NCBI RefSeq assembly: GCF_003491305.1
Contig: NZ_CP022706.1
Span: forward strand, 134,501-198,500
DNA length: 64,000 bases
Source: Methanobacterium sp. BAmetb5
GTDB lineage: Archaea > Methanobacteriota > Methanobacteria > Methanobacteriales > Methanobacteriaceae
Reading direction: 5' to 3'
The notes under the pieces are model-generated. The model was not told where the DNA came from. It saw only the letters and a program-made list of their open reading frames with translations, and searched no databases. Below are positions 44,643-64,000 of this stretch, piece by piece (within the stretch, counting starts at the first letter, position 1; each line of letters opens with the position of its first letter). Both the position numbers and the translations under genes were made by a program.

Positions 44643-44741
44643 TATTTACACAGTAAATATAATTTATACAAAACTAAATTCACCCAAAAATCTTAGATAA
44701 ATCACACCAAATTTAGACCATGAAAATAACTTAAATAGAGG

Positions 44742-46420
<1,679 letters not shown>

Positions 46421-46667
46421 GTTTTGGGACCTTTGGACAATTATCCCGGAATTCTAGAAATGTATGGAGTTTGGATTTAGTGAGTTTAATTTCGATGTTC
46501 TGGGAAAAATCAATATTTTTTTATTTTAGTTTATTTTAGTTTATTTTAATGTTAGTTCTTCTGTTTAATAGAAAAAAATAGCATATGCCTTCATTAATTC
46601 ATATTAAATTCTGTATTTAAGTCTTAAACTATATTATAAGTCCTATCAAACTGGTTATGAATGTTCA

Positions 46668-47078
46668 TTAATCTCCCATAACTGTGACCACCAGTCTTCT
46701 GTGCCGGGGGCCATCCAGTTCCACAAAGAAGATGCTCTGCCAGGTACCCAGCATCATCCTACCCTTTTCCACGGGTATGGTTTCGCTGCCACCTGTAAGA
46801 AATCCGCGGATATGGCTGTCGGCATTGTTGTCTATACGGTCGTGCTGGTAACCTGCACCCTCAGGTACCAGTTTTTCAAGGGCTAATTTAAAATCATCTA
46901 CTAAACCTGATTCATTTTCGTTTACAACCACTCCAGATGTGGAATGGGGGCTGTAAACATTCAGGAGACCATTTATAATTGCACTGTTGTCTAAAACTGC
47001 TTCCACTTTCCGGGTGATGTCCTGAATCTCCACCCGCTGGGAAGTGTTAAGTTCCACACTTTCACGTTTTATCCCCAT
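46668..47078 (-). CDS. YjbQ/UPF0047 family protein
   Basis: 136 aa from the ATG at 47076-47078 (AAGGGG 6 nt upstream); a further upstream ATG at 47129 lacks such a site. Family motifs: [59 protein letters not shown]. The conserved His and Glu residues form a metal-binding site. Members of this family have thiamine-phosphate synthase-like activity in some bacteria; the role in archaea is uncertain. Confidence 0.9.
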   Translation of the reverse strand: MGIKRESVELNTSQRVEIQDITRKVEAVLDNSAIINGLLNVYSPHSTSGVVVNENESGLVDDFKLALEKLVPEGAGYQHDRIDNNADSHIRGFLTGGSETIPVEKGRMMLGTWQSIFFVELDGPRHRRLVVTVMGD

Positions 47079-47303
47079 AGAAACCCCTTCTAAAGATTTG
47101 GTTTTATTAAATCCTATTTTTTTTAACATATTGCTTTTTTTAACATATTAGTACAAATGAGTTTAGTACTAAATGAGTTTTGGATAAATAAAGTTGTTAA
47201 AGGAGAATGAAATAAAATTAATCAGAAACCGATTACTATTCTTCATTGGTTTTTATCATAAGATTTGTGTTTAGTAGACTAAGTGGTTAGTAGACTAACG
47301 TGT

Positions 47304-47777
<474 letters not shown>

Positions 47778-48086
47778 GTTTCACCATTCTCCATTAGATA
47801 CCTTATTATCCGATAATTTCAACCTGGTTATCAAATAATTCATTCAAATCTTATACACCAAAATATATTCAGATAATATTTTATAAGATTATCCTTTAGT
47901 TTAAGGGACAATAAAACATTGGAGAAAGGCCCGTCATGAGAATAACAATTCAAAATCAGGAAAAAAGATTTTTAACAGGATTTTTTTTAAGGACTTTAAT
48001 AAATGTAAAATAAAAAGAAATTAAAGGGAATCTATTACCCTAAAGGGGGTAAAATTCCCGTTTCATGTTCTGAATATTGGATATTC
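47778..48086. other. AT-rich intergenic region
   Basis: Holds the pyrI promoter region (AT-rich, near 47850-47890) and the 3' flank of secD, with a weak stem-forming CCCTAAAGGGGG element near 48040. No gene. Confidence 0.4.
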
Positions 48087-50131
<2,045 letters not shown>

Positions 50132-50307
50132 TTAATCACCAGTTAGTTTAGTCAAATTAAAAATTATATAAACCTGTATTATTCTCTATTATAGAAGATA
50201 TATTTTCTATTAGGGGAAATTATGATTATCAAGAAATTACTTCTATTTTTATCCTAAATATTTTTCCCTGGTTCGTATTTCCATAATGATCTAAATACTT
50301 TAATTAG

Positions 50308-50349
50308 TTTATCGAGTTGCCTTAATAACCTTATCGAGTTGCTCTAATA
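50308..50349. repeat. short direct repeat
   Basis: TTATCGAGTTGCCTTAATA and TTATCGAGTTGCTCTAATA are adjacent, near the 3' end of the flavodoxin gene. No function is evident. Confidence 0.6.
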
Positions 50350-52232
<1,883 letters not shown>

Positions 52233-52469
52233 CTCACATACATTTGTTGGGTGACGGGGACTATTAAATATTTATATGAATGTAGGTTTTGTCAGGATTT
52301 TCAGAGTAGACCAGTTTACACTTAAACCCCCTTTTCATTGAGGGAAAAAGAGGCTAATAACAGAAGATTAATTTAAAGAAAATGGTTTCTAAGTGGGTAA
52401 TTAATGAGAAGAGGTTAAAAATAGGTTAAAAAAATTAGGTACTAAAAAAGGAATTAATTCAATTTTAAA

Positions 52470-53117
52470 TCATTTTTTATGTTTAAGGGCTTCCTGGAAG
52501 GCTTCCTTGTGGAAATTAGCTGCCATTTCCTTTTTACACTCATCATCAGTGAACAGTCGCATTTTAGGGGCCCGGCAGGGGTAATGTTGTATCCGGAGAC
52601 CGGCCTTAATGGGGAGGGTGGCGGTGTCCTCACCTACCATTTCCTGGGCCACAAAGTTAGTGCTGCCACAGGGTGAGCAGCGGAGAACCTCCACCTCAAC
52701 CACCTTATCGCCCTGGCAGTTAACCCGAACTATAGGTCTCCCGAATTTAGAGACGAATTTATCGAAAACTGGGTTTCCATTCTCCGTGAGGTCGCACATG
52801 TTTTCCGGGCAGTTTACATTACCATAGTTTTCCAACTGATTTTTAAAACCTTCTCCTCTCCAGGCACCGACAATGATCCATTCTACTTTATCGTGGAGGG
52901 CGTCAACCAGGTCCAGGGTGAGGTCAGGGTGTAGAACATAGGTCAAAATGAGGTCTGCTTTTTCCAGTTGGGACATGGTTTTTGGGGGGAGTTGGATTTC
53001 ATCCATGAAGCTGGATTGGGGAGCTTCCATTACCACGTAGTCACAGTCGAATTCCTCTTTAATGGTGGCGTAGGCCCGTTCACCGTAGGGTCCATCGGTT
53101 ACTATGCTTATTTTCAT
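52470..53117 (-). CDS. DUF166 family protein
   Basis: 215 aa, ATG behind AGAGGGAAA. The N-terminus [16 protein letters not shown], the Cys motifs [11 protein letters not shown] (~100), [19 protein letters not shown] (~145) and [16 protein letters not shown] are typical of DUF166, a methanogen-rich family once annotated as thymidylate synthase-like. The recurring Cys residues suggest a metal or Fe-S site. It lies between argC and argB on the same strand. Biochemical role unknown. Confidence 0.88.
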   Translation of the reverse strand: MKISIVTDGPYGERAYATIKEEFDCDYVVMEAPQSSFMDEIQLPPKTMSQLEKADLILTYVLHPDLTLDLVDALHDKVEWIIVGAWRGEGFKNQLENYGNVNCPENMCDLTENGNPVFDKFVSKFGRPIVRVNCQGDKVVEVEVLRCSPCGSTNFVAQEMVGEDTATLPIKAGLRIQHYPCRAPKMRLFTDDECKKEMAANFHKEAFQEALKHKK

Positions 53118-53284
53118 ACATTTCCCTCTGTATTTTTATTCATTCCCCTCAGTATCTGCATTACCTTTCATTTTATCTTTATACCCTTCTTCTTTATCTT
53201 CATAGCAGCTTATTAATGCAAATAGGCCCAATTTTTTTAATCTCTACTTATTATTTAAAAAAAAGAATAAATTTGGTTGTCCTA

Positions 53285-54493
<1,209 letters not shown>

Positions 54494-55249
54494 ATGCCAG
54501 GATTTAGGGTACAGTCTGAAGGGGATAACCATGACTTCGTGTTCACCAGATCCTTTCGAAAAATATATCGCATGTTCCGCAGCCTGAAAAATCAGAAAGG
54601 AAAGTTTGTACTAATTATTGGCACTCCTGGTACTGGTAAATCCGCCAACATCTATTCTGCCCTGCGTATTCTGGATCTAAATATATACGATCCCACTCTG
54701 TTCCTGGATAAAATGGAAATGAGTTCATCTGAAGTTTTCCGTGAATTTTTCAAAACTCTGAGACAGGATCTGGGTGTTGAAACCAATGAAGAAATTTACC
54801 AGAAGGTGGCAGAGTACGATGGGGTATTACTGGCCGATAAACTCCTGGATTCAGAATTTATTGATGAAAATAGATTTGGATTAAGTCTTTGGACTGAAAA
54901 TAATGGAATTAAAGCGTTTCCTTTTTATATTAAAGTTTTTAGGGAGTACCTGAAGCATCGCCAGGACCTGGAGGAGGTTAACGTGGTCATTCAGACGGCC
55001 TTTATGATCAAGTTTCGGGGGGTTAAATATGACCTTCTGACTGACTTCAGCCTTCTTTCTGATACCCTGGTCTTCCTATTAAACATTTTCTTTGAAATTA
55101 TCCGCATATCCTACTCTCCAGAAGAGATAATACAGATAGTCAAAAATAACTTCCCCCAGGTGGAAGATGAAGAGATTATGGAGTGTATTTCAAAGTACGG
55201 ACGTCGTCCCCGTTTTATTTTTGAAGAATTAGAGAAAAAGGAAAAATAG
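54494..55249 (+). CDS. P-loop ATP-binding protein of unknown function
   Basis: 251 aa. Walker [18 protein letters not shown] (~43-58) follows a conserved-looking N-terminus with [21 protein letters not shown] later hydrophobic strand with acidic residues ([19 protein letters not shown], ~160) may be the Walker B region, though it lacks a DE pair. The C-terminus ([23 protein letters not shown]) is helical. I do not recognise the family. The start has no Shine-Dalgarno and probably gives a leaderless message. Monocistronic. Confidence 0.7.
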   Translation: MPGFRVQSEGDNHDFVFTRSFRKIYRMFRSLKNQKGKFVLIIGTPGTGKSANIYSALRILDLNIYDPTLFLDKMEMSSSEVFREFFKTLRQDLGVETNEEIYQKVAEYDGVLLADKLLDSEFIDENRFGLSLWTENNGIKAFPFYIKVFREYLKHRQDLEEVNVVIQTAFMIKFRGVKYDLLTDFSLLSDTLVFLLNIFFEIIRISYSPEEIIQIVKNNFPQVEDEEIMECISKYGRRPRFIFEELEKKEK

Positions 55250-55344
55250 TGGAAGGGGAAAAAGTAGCTGCCGTGTACAATTAGATATTTTTTTTAAAAA
55301 TTAATAAAAAAGGGTGTTAAGGGAAAAATTCCCCTAAAATAGAT

Positions 55345-56037
55345 TTATCGGAAGTTTATCATACCTTCCTGATAGTAGTTCTGGAGTTCGGTGGCGTGCT
55401 GTAGTTCAAAGTTAGCGTAGGGGTCTTTGAAGTAGGGCATGATCATTCCCCTTAAGGTGTACACGAAGGCCGGTATGACACCGTATTGCTTCCGCATAAT
55501 ATCAAAGAAAAGGGGGAATCCGCATCCCTGGGCAAACATAGGATTATCTTTACGGGCAGTTCCGTGCCAGTACATGGGTATGGGGCCTTCCTGTCCATTT
55601 TTCTCAGCAATACCGTATAGATAGTTCAGGGCATCATCCAGGTTATTGAAAACCTTTCCGTCTGTCTTGTACTGGTATCTGCCGTCAGGAACACCAAATA
55701 GTGCTATTTTAAGGGAATCCCAGTAATTGGTATCACCGGCTGCACCAGTACCCTGGGTGTCCACAAAGGCCAACTCCAGAATCTCCACATTTCCTTCTTT
55801 ATAACATCGATAATTCGAATCACCAGCAAAGTGAACCACTAGAATGGATTTTGAACCACTCTCATTGGCAAATTTAGCCAGTAACTGGGAGTGAAGGTGT
55901 CCGGGGTACATGTCGGGGTTGGCAACCTTTACAAAGGCCAGCCTACCTTCAGGAGTGATTGGACCGTTTAGGGTCGAAACATATGCATAACCTACTATCA
56001 GCAGTAAAACTGCCAATATAACTAATGACCATCTCAT
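55345..56037 (-). CDS. exported or membrane-anchored protein of unknown function
   Basis: 230 aa, ATG behind GAGGTAAG. A signal-anchor at ~3-22 ([17 protein letters not shown]) leads to a globular extracytoplasmic domain. Distinct segments are [71 protein letters not shown] and [16 protein letters not shown]. His, Asp and Cys residues recur in conserved-looking loops, suggesting an enzyme, but no family comes to mind. Monocistronic. Confidence 0.7.
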   Translation of the reverse strand: MRWSLVILAVLLLIVGYAYVSTLNGPITPEGRLAFVKVANPDMYPGHLHSQLLAKFANESGSKSILVVHFAGDSNYRCYKEGNVEILELAFVDTQGTGAAGDTNYWDSLKIALFGVPDGRYQYKTDGKVFNNLDDALNYLYGIAEKNGQEGPIPMYWHGTARKDNPMFAQGCGFPLFFDIMRKQYGVIPAFVYTLRGMIMPYFKDPYANFELQHATELQNYYQEGMINFR

Positions 56038-56335
56038 TAAACTTACCTCTTTATCGTGGGAATACTTCCTTTTCCTCTGTATTATTTACTTGATTCTTTT
56101 CTCCTTGATATTTCCCCAATTTGAGCCCCGGTTTATCAAGTATTTATTATCCTGTCAGGTAATCAATTCAATTTTTTTAAAAACTATCTAATTCAACTAG
56201 ATTGATATATAATATAATAATTTATGTTTATTAACAATTTTGCACCAATTTATTCTTCATCACAGGGGCTTAGTTAAAAATCCATTCAAAATCTAATTTT
56301 GTATAAGGTACTACAATTAATTGGTTTGTATAATA

Positions 56336-56686
56336 TTAATCGGAAATTTCTGTTTCCATTTTTAACATATCCACAATTCTATGGTCAGAAATGGAATAAT
56401 AAGCCATTTTGCCTTTTTTACGGAATTTGACCAGGTTCCTATTCCTCAGTAACCGGAGTTGGTGCGATACTGCAGAGTCAGTCATTTCCAGAACTGCAGC
56501 CAGGTCACAAACGCATACTTCCTTCAGCATGAGGGCGTAGAGAATTTTCAATCGGGTGGGGTCACTGAGTACTTTGAAGTTATCAGAAAGTAATTGGAAT
56601 GTTTCATCCTCCAGCATCTGTGATCTGATTTCTATTACAGAATCCTCGTGGATACAGTGAACATCACATATATCTTCATTTTTCAT
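56336..56686 (-). CDS. ArsR/SmtB-family metal sensor, CadC type
   Basis: 116 aa from the ATG at 56684-56686 (GGGGG 5 nt upstream). Winged helix: FKVLSDPTRLKILYALMLKEVCVCDLAAVLEMTDSAVSHQ with a recognition helix and LVKFRKKGKMAYYSISDHRI wing. From this start the four Cys fall at positions 7, 11, 58 and 60, the numbering of the Cd/Pb/Zn site of Staphylococcus CadC. The C-terminal His/Asp site used for zinc is only partly visible. It probably represses a metal-efflux gene, but none is adjacent. The AT-rich region upstream has TGTTCAACTGTTCA-type half-sites (near 56795). Confidence 0.92.
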   Translation of the reverse strand: MKNEDICDVHCIHEDSVIEIRSQMLEDETFQLLSDNFKVLSDPTRLKILYALMLKEVCVCDLAAVLEMTDSAVSHQLRLLRNRNLVKFRKKGKMAYYSISDHRIVDMLKMETEISD

Positions 56687-57042
<356 letters not shown>

Positions 57043-57065
57043 AAAACAATAGTTAGCGGTCTTAC

Positions 57066-57077
57066 AATATATACTTT
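57066..57077 (-). promoter_or_regulatory. TATA box of tRNA-Gln
   Basis: AAAGTATATATT on the minus strand, about 28 bp upstream of the mature tRNA 5' end. Confidence 0.6.
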
Positions 57078-57330
57078 ACTTTTTAGACAGTACTAACTAC
57101 AGGAGTAGAAAAGTATTATTTGCCAGGAATTTACCCCGAAGACAGATTATTAGGGCCATATGATGTTAAGGAATAATATGATGTTTAAGTATTCTTTTGA
57201 GGTATTAATCCTTTATTAAATATTTTCCCTGTTTTTTTCTGTTAAAGTAGTTACAGGTTTTTTAGCAAGATTAGGTTTAGGGTTTATGGGGATTTTTAGG
57301 AGTTATGGGTTCCTTAGGAGAATGAGTATT

Positions 57331-61341
<4,011 letters not shown>

Positions 61342-61518
61342 TATATTGTTTAATTCAACCAGGTCTGGATTTAAATTTTTAAGTGAATTGTTAAAATCAG
61401 TAACTTCAACCCCCCCACTTACTTTGTAAATTCCCCTTTTTATTTTTAAAAGTTTTAATCCGGTTTTAATAAGAATTGTTCTGGTCTGGCCCTTAAAAAA
61501 GTAATTAATGATAAATTA

Positions 61519-61836
<318 letters not shown>

Positions 61837-62020
61837 ATTCGGATCACCTTAAGCCATCTTGAAACACCATAATAAATAAATCTTTGGATATGATCTTAAG
61901 AAATAATCCACTAAAAAATGAGTGGTGGGGGCATTAAATCTTTTCTTATTGACTCAATATGGTTATTATAAAAAATATATAATTCAATTATGCTAATATT
62001 TCCATTAAAATTAGAATAAA
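61837..62020. promoter_or_regulatory. AT-rich spacer with TATA box for candidate RNA 1
   Basis: AAAAATATATAA at 61971-61982 is a TATA-box candidate for plus-strand transcription starting near 62005. No gene is seen. Confidence 0.4.
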
Positions 62021-62097
62021 AGTCTCCGGAGCCAAGAACCCCAGAGACTCTTGCCTATCATGTCCTTACGGAGGCGGTGTAAAGGCATGAAGTCAAG
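62021..62097 (+). ncRNA. candidate structured RNA 1 (GC-rich island)
   Basis: This 77-bp stretch is about half G+C inside a region near 25-30%. It folds into AGTCTC/GAGACT (62021-62026 with 62044-62049) and a second stem TGCCT/AGGCA (62052-62056 with 62083-62087) containing TCC-TTAC-GGA. A TATA box lies about 40 bp upstream. No ORF fits. I do not recognise the RNA family; the strand is inferred from the TATA box. Confidence 0.45.
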
Positions 62098-62123
62098 TTC
62101 ATATTATGAAGTCCAGTTCATAA
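62088..62123. repeat. 17-bp imperfect tandem repeat, each copy palindromic
   Basis: ATGAAGTCAAGTTCATA and ATGAAGTCCAGTTCATA, two bases apart. Each has the inverted form TATGAA...TTCATA. They lie at the 3' edge of candidate RNA 1 and may be a protein-binding site or part of its 3' end. Confidence 0.6.
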
Positions 62124-62331
62124 TACTAAGTGGTCGTTTAATTCACCTAATTACATCTTACTACAACATGATATTTAAACATTTGCGTTGGCACTAACTT
62201 CCATATAACAACCTTATTATATCTCTTTTTAGGAGCTACAGAGCTTTGTGGTGTGATATTTGTTTTTGAATTGAGAATTAATGATTGGGGCACTTTTTTC
62301 GGTTTGCTTTTTGTGAATAAGGTCACATTAA

Positions 62332-62505
62332 CCTTTAAGTTCCAGTGAAGTAACAGTTTCCTTGGGGAGTGATAATATTTTAAGAAAATTGAAGAGGGAT
62401 AATCCTAAAAAAACAACCAGAATATCTTCCAGTGGAGAACGATTACTGAATATAAAGAGAATTTTAGGGGATGAAAAGATTAAGAGTGAACAAACTCTTA
62501 ACTGA
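62332..62505 (+). pseudogene. open frame without start, possible gene remnant
   Basis: 57 sense codons between two stops read as a plausible charged peptide (SLGSDNILRKLKRDNPKKTT, SSSGERLLNIKRILGDEKIK). There is no ATG or GTG; a TTG at 62362 lacks a Shine-Dalgarno. It may be a decayed gene end or chance. Confidence 0.25.
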
Positions 62506-62817
<312 letters not shown>

Positions 62818-62845
62818 AAAATGCAAATACTTTATTAAACCACGA

Positions 62846-62957
62846 TCAATGGAGAAGCAATAGCAATATCACGAATTGCCTCCCTAAAATATCATGTCCC
62901 GCAGGGCCCAACCAGACTCCCCATTCTCAAAAAAATCCCTGCGGGGTTCTCCATTGA
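62846..62957 (+). ncRNA. candidate structured RNA 2 (three-way junction)
   Basis: Perfect nested pairings: TCAATGGAGAA (62846-62856) with TTCTCCATTGA (62947-62957) as the closing stem; GCAAT (62857-62861) with ATTGC (62875-62879) stacked directly on it; CCCGCAGGG (62898-62906) with CCCTGCGGG (62937-62945) one base from the closing stem. The three helices make a compact three-way junction in GC-richer sequence behind a TATA box. It is either an independent RNA or a leader element of trmO (244 bp downstream). I do not recognise the family. Confidence 0.6.
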
Positions 62958-63200
62958 ATATCATTCTCCTTTTGATGAACTAATTGCCTAGTATTGATCT
63001 AATTTTATATTAATGCTGGTGGTCAAATTATATTGTAAGAGTAATTTTGCCGATTTATCCTACGGATTATTGAACCCCACGGGGGCCTTATAAAAGATTC
63101 ACATATCCTCCCTAAAGTTTAACCCCATTACAATATTCAATTTATCTTCAAATAGCCAATACCCTTAAAATCAACCGATAATTTATTAAGAGGTTTTATT
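62958..63200. other. spacer between candidate RNA 2 and trmO
   Basis: AT-rich, with a small GC hairpin CCCCACGGGG at 63076-63085 and a TATA-like CTTATAAAAG at 63089-63098, which may drive trmO. The Shine-Dalgarno AGAGGT precedes the ATG at 63201. Confidence 0.4.
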
Positions 63201-63596
63201 ATGCAAGTAACTGCAATTGGTCGGGTTAATTCACCCTTCAAAGCTAAAAAAGGGTCCCCCCATCAGGGCCGTTTTTCTGATGAGGTGAGCACCATCACTA
63301 TTTTTCCAGAGTATGCCGAGGCACTGGAAGGAATTGAAAGCGGGCAGAACCTGCACGTCATCTACTGGATGGACCGTGCTGATTCAGTCTCCCTTAAAGT
63401 GGTTCCTTACGGTGGAACAGAAAAAAGGGGTGTTTTTTCTACCAGAGCCCCGGTAAGGCCTAATCCAATGGGGTTGTGTCTGGTTAAACTGGTCCAGAGA
63501 CAAGGTAACATTTTAAGGGTCAAGTGGCTGGATGCCCTGGATGGCTCCCCTGTCCTGGATATCAAACCATTTTGGGAAGAAATAGATTGCCCCTGA
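63201..63596 (+). CDS. trmO: tRNA (N6-threonylcarbamoyladenosine-37-N6)-methyltransferase TrmO (TsaA-like)
   Basis: 131 aa, ATG behind AGAGGT. UPF0066/TsaA beta-barrel: IGRVNSPFKAKKGSPHQG at the N-terminus, FPEYAEALEGIE, LHVIYWMDRAD, KRGVFSTRAPVRPNPMGL (the family signature, usually RPNPIG) and LDALDGSPVLDIKPF. The family methylates t6A37 of certain tRNAs using SAM. Archaeal short form lacking the bacterial C-terminal domain. Monocistronic. Confidence 0.92.
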   Translation: MQVTAIGRVNSPFKAKKGSPHQGRFSDEVSTITIFPEYAEALEGIESGQNLHVIYWMDRADSVSLKVVPYGGTEKRGVFSTRAPVRPNPMGLCLVKLVQRQGNILRVKWLDALDGSPVLDIKPFWEEIDCP

Positions 63597-63919
63597 TTAT
63601 TTATTTAATAGAAGTTTTTTGACCGGGAAAGCACTCAATAAAGCTTCCCATTAAATAAATTCCCCATAAAAGTTTCTTGGGAATTTAAGTTTTTTTTTTA
63701 TTGGCAAAATTTTTTCCAAACATATTTATTTTCCAAACATACTTATGATTAGTAGTATCAATATAACAGATAGAAATTTTAATGGATTTCACGGGTTCAA
63801 CTAGAAAATATATAAAGTGAATGATTGTTCTTTTTTAGAATGATTATGGGGGATAGTCTATCGAGTGGGGATAGTCCTTCCCTTAAACTGAAGGTCATTG
63901 ATTAGAGGGAGAGGGGAAA
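63597..63919. promoter_or_regulatory. intergenic region with promoter of the edge gene
   Basis: T-rich tract at 63690-63700 probably ends trmO. AATATATAAAG at 63807-63817 is a good TATA box. The leader (about 63840-63915) carries two GGGGATAGTC-like copies and a CCTTCCC...GAAGG pairing before GGGAGAGGGG, the Shine-Dalgarno of the next gene. Confidence 0.5.
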
Positions 63920-64000
63920 ATGGACTTTAAATTGGCTACAGAACTCACCAGGGATATTAAAAAAATAAAAGGGGTTTTATCGGTAATTTACCCTGGTGCG
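63920..64000 (+). CDS. start of an unidentified gene (partial)
   Basis: ATG at 63920 behind GAGGGAGAGGGG; 27 codons are visible before the window ends (MDFKLATELTRDIKKIKGVL...). The start is well supported by the TATA box and Shine-Dalgarno. A roadblock/LC7-like opening is possible from the helical charged pattern, but too little is visible to say. Confidence 0.6.
   Translation, partial: MDFKLATELTRDIKKIKGVLSVIYPGA

Noticed and set aside
62021..62097. Known riboswitch (fluoride, molybdenum-cofactor or cobalamin type)
   Set aside because: I compared the sequence with the conserved cores I remember; only short coincidental matches such as CGCCTCCG on the minus strand were seen, not a full consensus.

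Overview
The window reads as a chromosome segment of a mesophilic methanogen of the order Methanobacteriales, most likely Methanobacterium. The evidence is an AT-rich archaeal background with TATA-box promoters and GGAGGTGA-type Shine-Dalgarno sites, archaeal-type ValRS, PheT, PyrI, SecD/SecF and a RecJ-like DHH protein, DUF166, a FilR1-like regulator, an archaeal tRNA-Gln with an A1-U72 pair, and large beta-helix surface adhesins. The species is inferred; no rRNA is present.

Region 1-10.8 kb is accessory and encodes surface or secreted proteins. It holds three secreted Thr/Ser/Asn-rich proteins (two with what looks like a decayed peptidase-C39-like fold), a small chagasin-like secreted protein, the in-frame tail of a lost adhesin, two intact beta-helix adhesins with matching leaders, terminators and C-terminal anchor signals, and a P-loop ATPase whose promoter is flanked by two copies of an inverted-repeat array.

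Region 10.9-21.9 kb is a surface-glycan and protein-sorting block: a Gmd-like epimerase, an MFS exporter, a GT2 glycosyltransferase with an archaeosortase/exosortase-family protein, a KaiC-like ATPase with an altered P-loop, a GT-C-like membrane protein with a soluble C-terminal domain, and RmlA. The adhesins share a TG-x-P / hydrophobic / basic tail, so the archaeosortase is a plausible processing enzyme for them.

Region 22-37.4 kb mixes signalling and stress genes: three HisKA_2-type kinases, a KaiC-receiver-kinase operon, rubrerythrin and superoxide reductase, a multidomain DHH protein, a UbiA-family prenyltransferase and a FilR1-like regulator.

Region 37.6-54.2 kb is mostly core: nth, a Ras-like GTPase, aroA, valS, pheT, YjbQ, pyrI, secF-secD, flavodoxin, argC, DUF166 and argB. 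A membrane-anchored CxxCxGxG zinc-finger protein also lies here.

Region 54.2-64 kb holds a probable leaderless P-loop protein, an exported protein of unknown function, a CadC-type metal sensor with all four diagnostic cysteines, tRNA-Gln(CTG), a multi-PAS kinase with two response regulators, and a 1.36 kb gene-poor stretch. That stretch contains two GC-rich islands preceded by TATA boxes that look like unannotated structured RNAs, followed by trmO and the start of one more gene at the edge.

The most promising leads are the archaeosortase/GT2/adhesin set, the two candidate RNAs at 62.0 and 62.9 kb, the symmetric operator around the 9.6 kb ATPase promoter, and the degenerate C39-like secreted family.
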